Source: Nocardia alni (GTDB taxonomy: Bacteria > Actinomycetota > Actinomycetes > Mycobacteriales > Mycobacteriaceae). Taken from it: DNA of 64,000 nucleotides. The position numbers were made by a program, and so were the translations under genes. Under the pieces are notes generated by a model that did not search any database, was not told the origin of the DNA, and saw nothing but the letters and a program-made list of their open reading frames with translations. The stretch is taken from assembly GCF_019038435.1 (NCBI RefSeq), contig NZ_JAGPOX010000039.1, forward strand, positions 1 through 64,000. The letters run 5' to 3'. Shown here one piece after another: positions 9,132-18,204 of this stretch; position 1 is the stretch's first letter; the number at the start of each line of letters is the position of its first letter.

Positions 9132-10562
9132 ATGCGTGAATACCTGAAGTTCTACATCGGCTGTGAGTGGGTCGATCCGGCCGGCCGGTCCACCTTCGAG
9201 GTCATCAACCCGGCGACCGAACAGGTCTGCGGCACCGTGGCCGCGGGCACGGCCGCCGACGTCGACCGCGCCGTAGCCGCTGCGCGACAGGCGTTTCCCG
9301 GTTGGTCGGCGACCAGCGTCACCGAGCGCCTGGACATCCTGCGCCGCATCCAGGATGCCTTCCAGAAGCGGCGCGACGACCTGGGCGCCGCGCTCACCGA
9401 GGAGATGGGCGCGCCCACCGCACTGGCCAACGGGTTCCAGTTGGATTTGGCGGCAGGGCATCTCGCGCAGGCCATCGAGGTCCTGGAGAGCTACGAGTTC
9501 ACCGAGCAGCGCGGCGAGACCCTGATCATCAAGGAGCCCATCGGCGTCTGCGGCATGATCACGCCGTGGAACTGGCCGCTGAATCAGATCGCGGTGAAGG
9601 TCTTCCCGGCGCTGGCGACCGGATGCACCATGGTGCTCAAGCCCTCCGAGCAGTCACCGTTCAACGGCCAGGTGTTCGCCGAAATCCTCGATGAGGCAGG
9701 CGTTCCCGCCGGTGTGTTCAACCTGGTGCAGGGCGACGGGCCCGGTGTCGGCGTACCGCTGTCGGCGCATCCGGATATCGACATGGTCTCCTTCACCGGC
9801 TCCACGCGCGCGGGTGTGGAGGTGGCTCGCAACGCCGCCGCCACGGTCAAGCGGGTGACGCAGGAGCTGGGCGGGAAGGGCCCCAACGTCATCCTCGACG
9901 ACGCGGACCTCGCGGCCAACGTCGGTAAGGGCGTGGCGGGCGTGATGATGAACTCCGGCCAGACCTGTAGTGCCGCGACGCGCATGATCGTGCCCGCCGG
10001 CCGGATGGCCGAGGTGATCGAGGCGGCCCGCGCGGCCGCCGAGCAGACCACCGTGGGCGATCCGAGCGGCGACGTGGGGATCGGGCCGGTGGTGTCGGGC
10101 GGGCAGTTCGACAAGGTCCAGGCGTTGATCCAGAAGGGTATCGACGAGGGCGCCACACTGGTCACCGGTGGCACCGGGCGCCCGGACGGGCTGACGACGG
10201 GGTACTACGTCAAGCCCACCGTGTTCGCGAACGTCACCAACGAGATGACCATTGCCCGTGAGGAGATCTTCGGGCCGGTGCTCTCGATCCTCGGATACGA
10301 GGACATCGATCAGGCCGTCGCGATCGCCAACGACACCGAGTACGGACTCGCCGGCAACGTCGCCGGCGCCGATCTGGATGCCGTGCGGGCCGTCGCCCGC
10401 CGCATCCGGGTCGGGTTCGTCTCGATCAACGACGCCTTCGACTTCGCCTGTCCGTTCGGCGGATACCGCAAGAGCGGCAACGGGCGTGAATGGGGCGCGG
10501 ACGGTTTCGGCGAGTATCTGGAAACCAAGGGCATCATGGGCTACGCGCCCGCGGAATCCTAG
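9132..10562 (+). CDS. NAD(P)-dependent aldehyde dehydrogenase
   Basis: 476 residues, normal for the ALDH superfamily. The general-base glutamate is in Q-E-L-G-G-K-G-P (about E245) and the nucleophilic cysteine in N-S-G-Q-T-C-S-A (about C279). The NAD-binding segment with W-N-W-P and K-P-S-E-Q-S-P is present. It oxidises an aldehyde to the acid. It starts 5 bases after the thiamine enzyme, suggesting that it takes the aldehyde released there. The ribosome site is weak (AGAG), consistent with translational coupling. Confidence 0.93.
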   Translation: MREYLKFYIGCEWVDPAGRSTFEVINPATEQVCGTVAAGTAADVDRAVAAARQAFPGWSATSVTERLDILRRIQDAFQKRRDDLGAALTEEMGAPTALANGFQLDLAAGHLAQAIEVLESYEFTEQRGETLIIKEPIGVCGMITPWNWPLNQIAVKVFPALATGCTMVLKPSEQSPFNGQVFAEILDEAGVPAGVFNLVQGDGPGVGVPLSAHPDIDMVSFTGSTRAGVEVARNAAATVKRVTQELGGKGPNVILDDADLAANVGKGVAGVMMNSGQTCSAATRMIVPAGRMAEVIEAARAAAEQTTVGDPSGDVGIGPVVSGGQFDKVQALIQKGIDEGATLVTGGTGRPDGLTTGYYVKPTVFANVTNEMTIAREEIFGPVLSILGYEDIDQAVAIANDTEYGLAGNVAGADLDAVRAVARRIRVGFVSINDAFDFACPFGGYRKSGNGREWGADGFGEYLETKGIMGYAPAES

Positions 10563-10603
10563 AGGGCCGCAACGGATATGAACAGCCTCTGAACGGAGGG
10601 ACC

Positions 10604-11464
10604 ATGGGTGCACTGACAGGCCGGGTGGCCGTTGTCACCGGCGCCAGTCGCGGGATCGGCAAGGGTATCGCGGTCGCGCTGGCCGAGCAGGGCGCCACCG
10701 TCTACGTCACCGGACGCACGGTGACCTCCGGCACGTATCCCCTGCCCGGGACCGTCGGCGAGACCGCTAAGGAATGTGATCGCCGGGGCGGCAAGGGAAT
10801 CGCCGTACGGGTCGATCACGGCGACGACGCACAGGTCGCCGCCCTGTTCGACCGGGTCGCCCGCGAGCAGGGGCGGCTGGACATCCTGGTGAACAACGCC
10901 TTCTCACTGCCGGAGGATCTCACCGATCCCAATCCGTTCTGGGAGAAGCCGCTGTCCAACTGGGAGATGGTCGATGTCGGCGTGCGATCCAATTTCGTGG
11001 CGGCGTGGCATGCGGCGAACATCATGGCATCGCAGAAATCGGGTCTGGTGGTGGCGATCTCCGGATACACCGGAGTGAGCTACACCTACGGCGTCGTATT
11101 CGGCACCGCGAAATCGGCGGTGGATCGGATGGCGCGGGATATGGCCGTGGAGCTGAAACCCCATGATGTGGCGTCGATCTCGATCTGGCAGGGCCTCACC
11201 TGGACCGAGCGCGCCGAACGCAATCTGGCGAACATTCCGGGTCTGGCGGACCAGGCGTCCACGCGACCGGAAAATGGGTGCTCTCCGGAGTATCCGGGCC
11301 GCGTGATCGTCGCGCTCGCGACCGATCCGGACATCATGAAACGCTCCGGCGGCACATTCATCACCGCCGAACTCGGCCGGGACTACGGCATCACCGATAT
11401 CGACGGCACGATGGTCCCCTCGCTGCGTACGACCCGCGGCGAACCCATCTGGTCACCGGTATAG
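10604..11464 (+). CDS. SDR family protein (DHRS1-like) with Phe in place of the catalytic Tyr
   Basis: 286 residues; T-G-A-S-R-G-I-G-K-G cofactor loop and N-N-A-F in the N-N-A-G position. The overall motif order resembles dehydrogenase/reductase member 1 (DHRS1). In the active-site segment the sequence reads Y-G-V-V-F-G-T-A-K: the residue four before the lysine is Phe (codon TTC at 11099-11101), not Tyr. It may have altered or no oxidoreductase chemistry, unless a nearby Tyr substitutes. GGAGGG at 10595-10600 gives a strong start. Part of the same operon. Confidence 0.8.
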   Translation: MGALTGRVAVVTGASRGIGKGIAVALAEQGATVYVTGRTVTSGTYPLPGTVGETAKECDRRGGKGIAVRVDHGDDAQVAALFDRVAREQGRLDILVNNAFSLPEDLTDPNPFWEKPLSNWEMVDVGVRSNFVAAWHAANIMASQKSGLVVAISGYTGVSYTYGVVFGTAKSAVDRMARDMAVELKPHDVASISIWQGLTWTERAERNLANIPGLADQASTRPENGCSPEYPGRVIVALATDPDIMKRSGGTFITAELGRDYGITDIDGTMVPSLRTTRGEPIWSPV

Positions 11465-11505
11465 CCGGACGATCCCCACTTGCCTTCTATCGCTTGGAAC
11501 TACGG

Positions 11506-12066
11506 ATGACCACTTCGACGACCCCGGATCAGCTCGCGAAACTCCAGCAGTTGCTGGACCGCCAGGAAATCCTCGACTGCCTCACCAAATTCAGTCGCGG
11601 CATGGACCGTTTCGACCGGGGTCTGTTCCTCGAGGCGTTCCACGCCGACGCCACCATAGCGGCGGGCATATTCGTCGGCGGACCTGGCGAGCTGTACGAC
11701 TGGGCGAGCGCCATGCACGAACAGGGCCAGATCGCCACCCAGCACAACCTGCTCAATCACACCTGCGATCTCGAGGGCGACATCGCGCACACCGAGACCT
11801 ATTACCTGTACGCCGTGCGCAACCGCGACGACACCAACTGGCTGGCGGGCGGCCGTTACCTCGACCGGCTCGAGCGGCGCTCCGGAATTTGGCGAATCAC
11901 GATGCGCACCAACATGATCGAATGGTCCGGGCTGCTGCCCACCATGCCGATTCCCTTCTCGGACGTGCCCGATATCCACGGTAACGGCGCACCGGCGCGC
12001 AGCACGGCCGACCCCTCGTACCAGCGGCCGCTGATCAACAGGCGCCGGCCGAACATCCCCGGCTGA
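11506..12066 (+). CDS. SnoaL-like / nuclear transport factor 2-fold protein
   Basis: 186 residues. The N-terminal helix segment with R-Q-E-I-L-D-C-L-T-K-F-S-R-G-M-D-R-F-D and the following F-H-A-D-A-T motif are typical of SnoaL_4/NTF2-like proteins (PF13577). This small alpha-beta barrel fold includes cyclases, isomerases and dehydratases as well as dioxygenase beta subunits. A catalytic role cannot be assigned. The ribosome site is weak; the ATG at 11506 is chosen because it opens the conserved domain. A second member of the fold is at 19510. Confidence 0.75.
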   Translation: MTTSTTPDQLAKLQQLLDRQEILDCLTKFSRGMDRFDRGLFLEAFHADATIAAGIFVGGPGELYDWASAMHEQGQIATQHNLLNHTCDLEGDIAHTETYYLYAVRNRDDTNWLAGGRYLDRLERRSGIWRITMRTNMIEWSGLLPTMPIPFSDVPDIHGNGAPARSTADPSYQRPLINRRRPNIPG

Positions 12067-12114
12067 GCCGTCGTGGGCCCCCATGAACCTCGACAGAAGC
12101 AGGAAGGAGAACCG

Positions 12115-13152
12115 ATGCGAGAGCTGAGTTTCGGATATCTCTACGACTTCCGCAATCCGCCGCAGTGGCAGCGCCCCTGGGCCGAACTTTACGCCGAGAC
12201 GCTCGACCTGATCGCATGGAGCGAGACCGTCGGCTTCACCGGCGCCTGGGTGCCGGAGCATCATGGCGCGGACGACGGGTACATCCCCACGCCCACCACG
12301 GTCCTGGCCGCCATCGCCGCGCGCACGAATTCGCTGCGGCTCGGCTCCGCTGTCGCGCTCGCGCCGCTCTATCATCCGGTACGTTTCGCCGAGGAATGCG
12401 CGGTCCTGGACATCCTGTCGGACGGCCGGCTCGACATGGCGCTCGCGATCGGCTACCGGCAACGCGAATATGCCGGCTACGGCCTCGAATTCGGGGCCCG
12501 GGGACGTCGTTTCGACGAATTTCTCGATATCGTGCTCGCACTCTGGGCGGGTGAGACGGTGACCTACGAGGGCAAATACTTCACCGTGCGGGACGCGCGC
12601 ATCGTTCCCCCGCCGACGCGCGGCCGGGTTCCGCTGTACCTCGGCGGCTTCGCCGACAGGGCGCTGGAACGCACCGCGAAATACGCCGACGGCTATTTCG
12701 GCAACGAGGAGTTCTGCGACCTCTACGCGCGGAAACTGGCGGCGAACGGAAAGGATTCCGCGCAGGCGAGAGTCCGCATCCAGGGGCTGTTCACCGTCGT
12801 CGCCGAGGATCCGGAGGCGGCAATTGAGGAACTCGCGCCGTACTACCACCACGTCAACAACAGCTACGGCGTCTGGCTGAACGAGGACAAGGCCAGCGGC
12901 CTGGATGCCCCGGGGCTGGAGCCGATGGATCTGGCGGCCTTCAAACGCAGCGGAATACTACAGATCCTCACTCCCGGCCACGCGATCAAGAGATTCGAAC
13001 GCATGCGGGAGAAGGCGCCGGTCGAGCATTTCATGATGATGCGTCCACCCGGACTGCCCGCCGAACGCTTTCAGCAATACGCCCAACTTTTCGCGGACGA
13101 GGTCATCCCGGCCTTCCGCCGAGACGTTCCGCTGGTAACAAGCGGCCGTTGA
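12115..13152 (+). CDS. LLM-class flavin-dependent oxidoreductase (luciferase-like)
   Basis: 345 residues of the bacterial luciferase-like monooxygenase family (PF00296). It contains W-V-P-E-H-H-G, a repeated L-G-S-A-V-A-L-A-P-L-Y-H-P segment, and L-D-I-L-S-D-G-R-L, the usual strand-turn of the TIM barrel. Such enzymes use FMN or F420; which one is used here is not visible. A strong AGGAAGGAG at 12101-12109 fixes the start. A monooxygenase or F420 dehydrogenase role in the same pathway is inferred from context. Confidence 0.88.
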   Translation: MRELSFGYLYDFRNPPQWQRPWAELYAETLDLIAWSETVGFTGAWVPEHHGADDGYIPTPTTVLAAIAARTNSLRLGSAVALAPLYHPVRFAEECAVLDILSDGRLDMALAIGYRQREYAGYGLEFGARGRRFDEFLDIVLALWAGETVTYEGKYFTVRDARIVPPPTRGRVPLYLGGFADRALERTAKYADGYFGNEEFCDLYARKLAANGKDSAQARVRIQGLFTVVAEDPEAAIEELAPYYHHVNNSYGVWLNEDKASGLDAPGLEPMDLAAFKRSGILQILTPGHAIKRFERMREKAPVEHFMMMRPPGLPAERFQQYAQLFADEVIPAFRRDVPLVTSGR

Positions 13153-13178
13153 ACCGCAGGAGTAGATAGGAGAGGCGA

Positions 13179-14006
13179 ATGGCAACCGTCGCCACCGAGA
13201 AACTGAGTGACAAGGTCGGAGTGGAGATCCTCGACGTCGACGTCGAGCGCCTGCTCACCGACGACGACCTGCCCGCGGCATGCCTGGACCTGCTCGAGGA
13301 ACACAGCGTGCTGCTGTTCCGCGAACTGCACGCCGGGGACGACGCGCAGGTGACGTTCAGCCGCAAACTGGGCGAACTGGTTCAGTTCCCCAAATACGCG
13401 AACCCGAACGTCATGGAGGTCAGTTTCGATCCGGACAACCCGAATGCGAAATACCTGCCCAGCAACGACTATTGGCATCTCGACGGATTCATGGACGAGG
13501 TACCGGCACGGGCCTCCATCATGAGCGCTCACGTGGTGACCGATGTCGGCGGCGAGACGGGTTTCGCCAGTACCTACGCGGCCTATGACGAACTGTCCGA
13601 TGCGGAAAAGGAACAATTCGGCTCGCTGCGCGTGATCCACTCGATGTCGAAGGTCCAGCGCCTGTCCTATCCGAATCCCACCGCGGAGCAGGAGGCCGAC
13701 TGGGCGCGGTGGACCGACCGCGAACATCCGCTGGTGTGGAAGCACGAGTCGGGCCGCAACTCGCTCGTGTTCGGGTCCAGTGCGGAGCGCATCGTCGGCA
13801 TGGATATCGCGGAAAGCCGCGAGCTCCTGGACGATCTGGAGCGCCGCGCCACCACGCCGGACCGGATCTACAAGCACACCTGGGCGGTCGGGGACCTGGT
13901 GATCTGGGACAACACCGGCCTGCTGCACCGGGCCTGCGAATTCGACCGCGCCAAGCCGCGGCGGATGCACCGCACGACCCTCGTCGGTCAGGAATCGGTC
14001 AAATAG
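13179..14006 (+). CDS. TauD/TfdA-family Fe(II)/2-oxoglutarate dioxygenase
   Basis: 275 residues, the normal size. Iron ligands are visible: H100-x-D102 in Y-W-H-L-D-G and a distal H250 in L-L-H-R-A-C. The 2-oxoglutarate-binding arginine is in the R-R-M-H-R segment (261-265). The family hydroxylates alkyl sulfonates, aryloxyalkanoates and related acids, often causing C-S, C-O or C-N cleavage. The substrate is unknown. TAGGAGAGG precedes the ATG. Confidence 0.9.
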   Translation: MATVATEKLSDKVGVEILDVDVERLLTDDDLPAACLDLLEEHSVLLFRELHAGDDAQVTFSRKLGELVQFPKYANPNVMEVSFDPDNPNAKYLPSNDYWHLDGFMDEVPARASIMSAHVVTDVGGETGFASTYAAYDELSDAEKEQFGSLRVIHSMSKVQRLSYPNPTAEQEADWARWTDREHPLVWKHESGRNSLVFGSSAERIVGMDIAESRELLDDLERRATTPDRIYKHTWAVGDLVIWDNTGLLHRACEFDRAKPRRMHRTTLVGQESVK

Positions 14007-14025
14007 CCCGGAAGGGGTTATCGAT

Positions 14026-14044
14026 GGCGGCGAGGTAGGCCGCC
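14026..14044 (+). terminator. Small intercistronic hairpin before the MFS gene
   Basis: GGCGGC-gaggtag-GCCGCC (6-bp stem, 7-base loop) followed by CCAATTTC in a 91-base gap, the largest break in the operon. It may be an attenuator or a processing site rather than a full terminator. Confidence 0.3.
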
Positions 14045-14097
14045 CCAATTTCGTGCGAAAAACTCGCAACCAATGCTGTTTGCCTTGTGGAGCCTTC

Positions 14098-15732
14098 ATG
14101 TCCAGCACCGAGACAACTCCCCCGCCCGATAACGTCGACACCGTCGATTCGGTCACCGAACCCGATTCCGGCCGACTCGACGGGGCCTCGCCCCTGCGTC
14201 TGTTCTCGATCCTCATCGTCGTCATTCTGTTCACCGAGATCGCACCGTTGCAATACACGATGGTGGCCGCGGCCCTGCAGAAGATGACGAAGACCTTCCC
14301 CACCGTCGGGGGCAATATCAACTGGGCGGTCATCATTCTCGGTGTCGTCGGCGCCTCCGCCACACCACTGGTCGGCAAGGCCAGCGATATCTGGGGCAAG
14401 AAAAGGCTGCTGCTGCTCTGCGGCCTGATCTTCCTGGTGGGCGCGGTGATCGACGCGACCACCACGAACTGGACGCTGTTCCTCATCGGCCGCGGCCTGT
14501 CGGCCCTGGCCATCGCCACCCAGTTCATCGCCTACGGTCTCGTCCGGGACCTCATGCCGCGCAAGTACGTTCCCATCGGTATCGGCATGATCGGTGCGGG
14601 CGTGGGCTTTTCGGGCGCCATCGCGCCCCTGGTCGGCGGCTATCTGGTCGACCATTTTCAATGGCAGGCCATGTTCTGGTTCCTGGCGATCTACACCGTC
14701 GTCCTCACACCGCTGGTGATATTCCTGGTGCCGGAATCGAAAATCCGTGTGCGGGAACGGATCGATCCGATCGGTGCGATCACGCTGTCCGCGGGCGTGC
14801 TGTTCGTGCTGCTCTACCTCGACAACGGCCAGAACTGGGGTTGGGCTCGCCCGAGCAGCCTCGCCTGGCTGATCGGCGGGCTGGTGCTGGTGGCGGCGTT
14901 CTTCGCCGTCGAATCCCGGATCCGCCAGCCGATCATGGATATGAAACTGCTGGCCAATCCGAAGGTCAGCATCGTCATGCTGATGGCGCTGGTGGGCATG
15001 GGAATCACCGCCGTGCAGCCCTTGGCCCTCGGCTACATGACGCAGACGCCCGGCAGTGACGCACTGCGCGCCAATGTCGTCGAAGGTGTTGTCGCCCAGG
15101 CGCATCAGAAGGGCGCCAACCTTCCCGCCGCCCTGGTGCACGTGAGTCTCGACCCGGGCTACAGCTACGGCAGCGGATTCACCATGCTGGGGTACGCGTT
15201 TCACATCGCCCTCTGGGTCGGCGTGATGGCCGTCATCTTCGGTCCGATCGCCGGCATCGTGGCCCGGCGCACGGGTCCCCGTATCTCGGCGATCATCGCG
15301 TTCACGGTGCTGACGGTGTCCGGAATCGGTTTCGCGGTGTTCCATTACAGCTGGGTGACCTATCTGGTGCTCGCCATGCTGGGTGGTATCGCCTTCGGGT
15401 TCGTCAACGCCGCGCTGCCCAACCTCATCGTCGAGGCCGTTCCCCCCGAACAGCAGGGCATCAGCACCGGCATGCTCGGCGTCACCATGAGCGTGGGCAC
15501 CGGCGGCGCGATGGCCATCACCACCGCACTGCTCAACAACAACCCGGTCAAGGCGCATATCGATGTGATGGGTCATCAAGCGGTGCAGGTGATTCCGCAG
15601 GTGTTCGCCGACCGCGGCTACACCGAGAGTTTCTGGGTGGTCGTCGGCACCACGGTCGCGGCCCTCGTCATCGCCCTGCTCATGCGTCACGGTCGCCAAC
15701 CCGCCACCGGCGGAGCACGGGGAAAGTCATGA
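14098..15732 (+). CDS. MFS transporter, DHA2-like (about 14 membrane segments)
   Basis: 544 residues with many hydrophobic helices. The loop after the second helix has the MFS motif G-K-A-S-D-I-W-G-K-K-R and the fifth-helix region has G-A-G-V-G-F-S-G-A-I-A-P-L-V-G-G, as in drug:H+ antiporters. A soluble loop of about 50 residues in the second half (around 320-370) is longer than usual. ATG 14098 is chosen because GTGGAG at 14087-14092 is well placed; GTG 14053 lies upstream in frame. It probably moves the pathway substrate or a toxic product across the inner membrane. Its stop overlaps the next ATG. Confidence 0.9.
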   Translation: MSSTETTPPPDNVDTVDSVTEPDSGRLDGASPLRLFSILIVVILFTEIAPLQYTMVAAALQKMTKTFPTVGGNINWAVIILGVVGASATPLVGKASDIWGKKRLLLLCGLIFLVGAVIDATTTNWTLFLIGRGLSALAIATQFIAYGLVRDLMPRKYVPIGIGMIGAGVGFSGAIAPLVGGYLVDHFQWQAMFWFLAIYTVVLTPLVIFLVPESKIRVRERIDPIGAITLSAGVLFVLLYLDNGQNWGWARPSSLAWLIGGLVLVAAFFAVESRIRQPIMDMKLLANPKVSIVMLMALVGMGITAVQPLALGYMTQTPGSDALRANVVEGVVAQAHQKGANLPAALVHVSLDPGYSYGSGFTMLGYAFHIALWVGVMAVIFGPIAGIVARRTGPRISAIIAFTVLTVSGIGFAVFHYSWVTYLVLAMLGGIAFGFVNAALPNLIVEAVPPEQQGISTGMLGVTMSVGTGGAMAITTALLNNNPVKAHIDVMGHQAVQVIPQVFADRGYTESFWVVVGTTVAALVIALLMRHGRQPATGGARGKS

Positions 15733-16745
15733 AGACGGTCCTGGTGACCGCGCCGGGCCGGACCGAGGTACGGCAGGTCGAGCAGCCCGCGGCCGGTCCA
15801 GCGGATGTGGTCGTGCGGGTGAAGGCGTGCGGAATCTGCGGATCCGACGGCTTCTACATCCACAACGGCGGCATCCCGCCGCGTATGGGCGCGACGCCGC
15901 TCGGGCACGAACCGGCCGGTGAGGTCGTCGCGGTCGGAGATCGGGTCGCCGGTGTCGAGGTGGGAGACCACATCGTCGTGGACCCGATGGCGACCACCGA
16001 CGGCCTGGTCGGCGGCGGTGGCGCCCAAGGCGCCCTCTCTGATGTGCTGGTCCTGTACGACGCGAAGCCCGGCAAGCATTTCCGTGTCGTGCCGCGCGAA
16101 ATCCCTTGGCACGTCCTGGCGCTCAACGAGCCGATGGCGGTCGCCTATCACGGCGTCAACCGTTCCGGTGCGGGTGTGGGCGCCAAGGCCGTGGTGTTCG
16201 GTGCCGGGCCGGTCGGTCTCGGCGCCGCGATCGGGCTGAAATCCAAGGGCGCCGCGCATGTGGTGGTGATCGATGTGGTGCCCAACCGGCTCCAGAAGGC
16301 GCTGCTGGTCGGCGCGGACGCGGTGATCAACTCCGCCGAGGAGGACGTGGTGACCCGCCTGAAGACCCTGCACGGGGAGGCACCGAGCCACATGGGCCGC
16401 CCCACGCGACCCGATACCGACGTCTACATCGACGCCGCGGGCGCCGCGGCCGTGGTCGAGACCGCACTGCGGTCGGTGAAGCACCGCGGTGTGCTCACCA
16501 TCGTCGGAGTGCACAAGCAGCCGGTGCCGATCGACTTCCAGCAGATCCTCACCAGCGAGGTCGACATCCGGATGTCGATGGGATATCCGACGGAGATATT
16601 CGAGGTGACGGACTCGATCATCAGGGATTGGGACAAATACCAGCACATCGTGAGCGACATCGTGCCGTTCTCGGATGCCGAGAGCGGCCTTCGCCTGGCC
16701 GCCACCCCGGGAGCGACCGACAAGGTCGTCATCACATTCGACTGA
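15729..16745 (+). CDS. Zinc-type alcohol dehydrogenase (medium-chain, lacking the structural-zinc lobe)
   Basis: 338 residues. Catalytic-zinc residues are visible in C-G-I-C-G-S-D, G-H-E-P and the N-E-P-M segment; the Rossmann loop is V-F-G-A-G-P-V-G-L-G. The four-cysteine structural-zinc loop is absent and replaced by a glycine-rich stretch. It is clearly paralogous to the dehydrogenase at 46887-47942: both share V-N-R-S-G-A-G, T-D-V-Y-I-D-A-A-G and the Y-P-T-E-I-F-E end. It oxidises an alcohol or reduces a ketone with NAD(P). ATGA overlap with the transporter gene indicates coupling. Confidence 0.9.
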   Translation: MKTVLVTAPGRTEVRQVEQPAAGPADVVVRVKACGICGSDGFYIHNGGIPPRMGATPLGHEPAGEVVAVGDRVAGVEVGDHIVVDPMATTDGLVGGGGAQGALSDVLVLYDAKPGKHFRVVPREIPWHVLALNEPMAVAYHGVNRSGAGVGAKAVVFGAGPVGLGAAIGLKSKGAAHVVVIDVVPNRLQKALLVGADAVINSAEEDVVTRLKTLHGEAPSHMGRPTRPDTDVYIDAAGAAAVVETALRSVKHRGVLTIVGVHKQPVPIDFQQILTSEVDIRMSMGYPTEIFEVTDSIIRDWDKYQHIVSDIVPFSDAESGLRLAATPGATDKVVITFD

Positions 16746-16768
16746 CCCACGAACAGAGGAAGTATCAG

Positions 16769-17512
16769 ATGACTACTCGCACAGCCATTGTCACCGGCGG
16801 CGCCTCCGGAATCGGCGGCGCCATCAGCAAACGCCTCGCCGCCGACGGCGCCCGGGTGGCGATCTTCGACATCAACGGCGACGCCGCCAAGAACGCGGCG
16901 GCGGCCATCGAGGAAAAGGGCGGCACCGCAATCGGTCTCGCCGTCGACGTGACGAACCGCGCCGGCATCGACGCCGGGATCGCGGACGTGGGCGCCCGGC
17001 TCGGCCGCCCGACGATCCTGGTGAACAGCGCCGGGATCACCCTGGCCGGGCCGACCCTCGAATTCACCGCCGCCGACTGGAACACGGTGCTGGCGATCAA
17101 CCTGACGGGCACCTTCGACTGCTGCCAGGCGGCGCTGCCCGGAATGATCGAGGAGGGCTGGGGCCGCATCGTCAACATCTCGTCGTCCAGCATGCACAGT
17201 GGGGTGGCCCGGATGGCCGCCTACGTGTCGTCGAAGGCGGCGGTGGTCGGTCTCACCAAGGTGCTGGCGCTCGAATTCGCCCGAAACGGCGTCACGGTCA
17301 ACACGATTCCGCCCGGGTTCATCGAGACTCCCATGCTGGACGGCGCCAAGGCCGGCGGCGTGTTCGATATGGAGAAGCAACTGGCGAACACGCCGGTGGG
17401 CCGGATCGGCCAGCCCGAGGACATCGCGGCCGCCTGCGCGTACCTGGTGAGCGAGGAGGCCAGTTACGTCACCGGCCAGGTGATCGGCGTCAACGGCGGA
17501 CGCAACACCTGA
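16769..17512 (+). CDS. Short-chain dehydrogenase/reductase, FabG-like
   Basis: 247 residues, classical SDR length. T-G-G-A-S-G-I-G-G, N-S-A-G (N-N-A-G position), S-S-S-S-M and Y-V-S-S-K are all present. AGAGGA at 16755-16760 supports the ATG. It resembles 3-oxoacyl-ACP/CoA reductases, but many secondary alcohol dehydrogenases share this pattern, so the substrate is open. Confidence 0.9.
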   Translation: MTTRTAIVTGGASGIGGAISKRLAADGARVAIFDINGDAAKNAAAAIEEKGGTAIGLAVDVTNRAGIDAGIADVGARLGRPTILVNSAGITLAGPTLEFTAADWNTVLAINLTGTFDCCQAALPGMIEEGWGRIVNISSSSMHSGVARMAAYVSSKAAVVGLTKVLALEFARNGVTVNTIPPGFIETPMLDGAKAGGVFDMEKQLANTPVGRIGQPEDIAAACAYLVSEEASYVTGQVIGVNGGRNT

Positions 17513-17530
17513 CCCGAACGACAACCCCTG

Positions 17531-17567
17531 TCGCGGGCCGCCCATCGCAGGTTCGGGCGGCCCGCGA
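17531..17567 (+). terminator. Strong GC hairpin, 13-bp perfect stem, inside the operon
   Basis: TCGCGGGCCGCCC and GGGCGGCCCGCGA pair perfectly around an 11-base loop. There is no T-run after it. Actinobacterial terminators often lack U tails, so it may end or attenuate transcription between the SDR and the CMD gene, or protect the upstream mRNA. Confidence 0.6.
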
Positions 17568-17595
17568 CATTCACCTACCGGAAGGATCGACAACC

Positions 17596-18177
17596 ATGGC
17601 TCGGATCGAACCCGTCGCGAAGGCCGACTGGCCTTCGGAGATAACGGATTTCATCGCGAACTTCCAAGCGTCGGTGCGCGGTGACCGGCCGCCGGGCAAT
17701 CGCCCGGGCGGGGTCAACCTGCTCGGCACGCTGGTCCGCTATCCCGAACTCGCGATGCCGTTCCTGACCTTCAACGGCCATTTCCTCTACGGAAATTCGC
17801 TGTCGCCGCGACACCGCGAGATGCTCATCCTGCGCGTCGCGACCCTGCGTCACTGCGACTACGAGTGGGCTCAGCACACGCTGCTCGCCGGGGACGCCGG
17901 GCTGTCGGCCCAGGAGATCGAGTACGCCACCGCGGGACCCGACACACCGGGCTGGGCGCCGATCGAGCAGGCCCTGCTGCGGGCGGTCGACGAGCTGATC
18001 GGTGACGGCGCGATCGGCGGCGACACCTGGAAGCTGCTGGCCGCCGAGTTCGACGAGAAGCAGCTCATGGACGTCGTTTTCACCGTGGCCACCTACGAGA
18101 TGGTGGCGATGATGCTGCGCTCGCTCGACGTCGACCCGGAACCCGATCTCGTGCCCCACCTGCCCGACCGGAAATAA
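17596..18177 (+). CDS. Carboxymuconolactone decarboxylase / AhpD-like family protein
   Basis: 193 residues. The conserved helix R-E-M-L-I-L-R-V-A-T-L-R-H-C-D-Y-E-W-A-Q-H matches the CMD family (PF02627) with the Y-E-W-x-x-H active-site signature. It has a single Cys there, so it is not a CxxC AhpD-type disulfide reductase. Family members decarboxylate gamma-carboxymuconolactone or act as uncharacterised enzymes. GAAGGATC precedes the ATG at 17596. A role in ring-cleavage product processing is inferred. Confidence 0.83.
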   Translation: MARIEPVAKADWPSEITDFIANFQASVRGDRPPGNRPGGVNLLGTLVRYPELAMPFLTFNGHFLYGNSLSPRHREMLILRVATLRHCDYEWAQHTLLAGDAGLSAQEIEYATAGPDTPGWAPIEQALLRAVDELIGDGAIGGDTWKLLAAEFDEKQLMDVVFTVATYEMVAMMLRSLDVDPEPDLVPHLPDRK

Positions 18178-18204
18178 TCGGCCGAGAACGATGGGAACAC
18201 AACT

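Noticed and set aside
11506-12066. Rieske dioxygenase beta subunit
   Set aside because: It shares the NTF2-like fold but the motifs fit SnoaL_4 better, and it is eight kilobases from the alpha subunit; many Rieske oxygenases are alpha-only.
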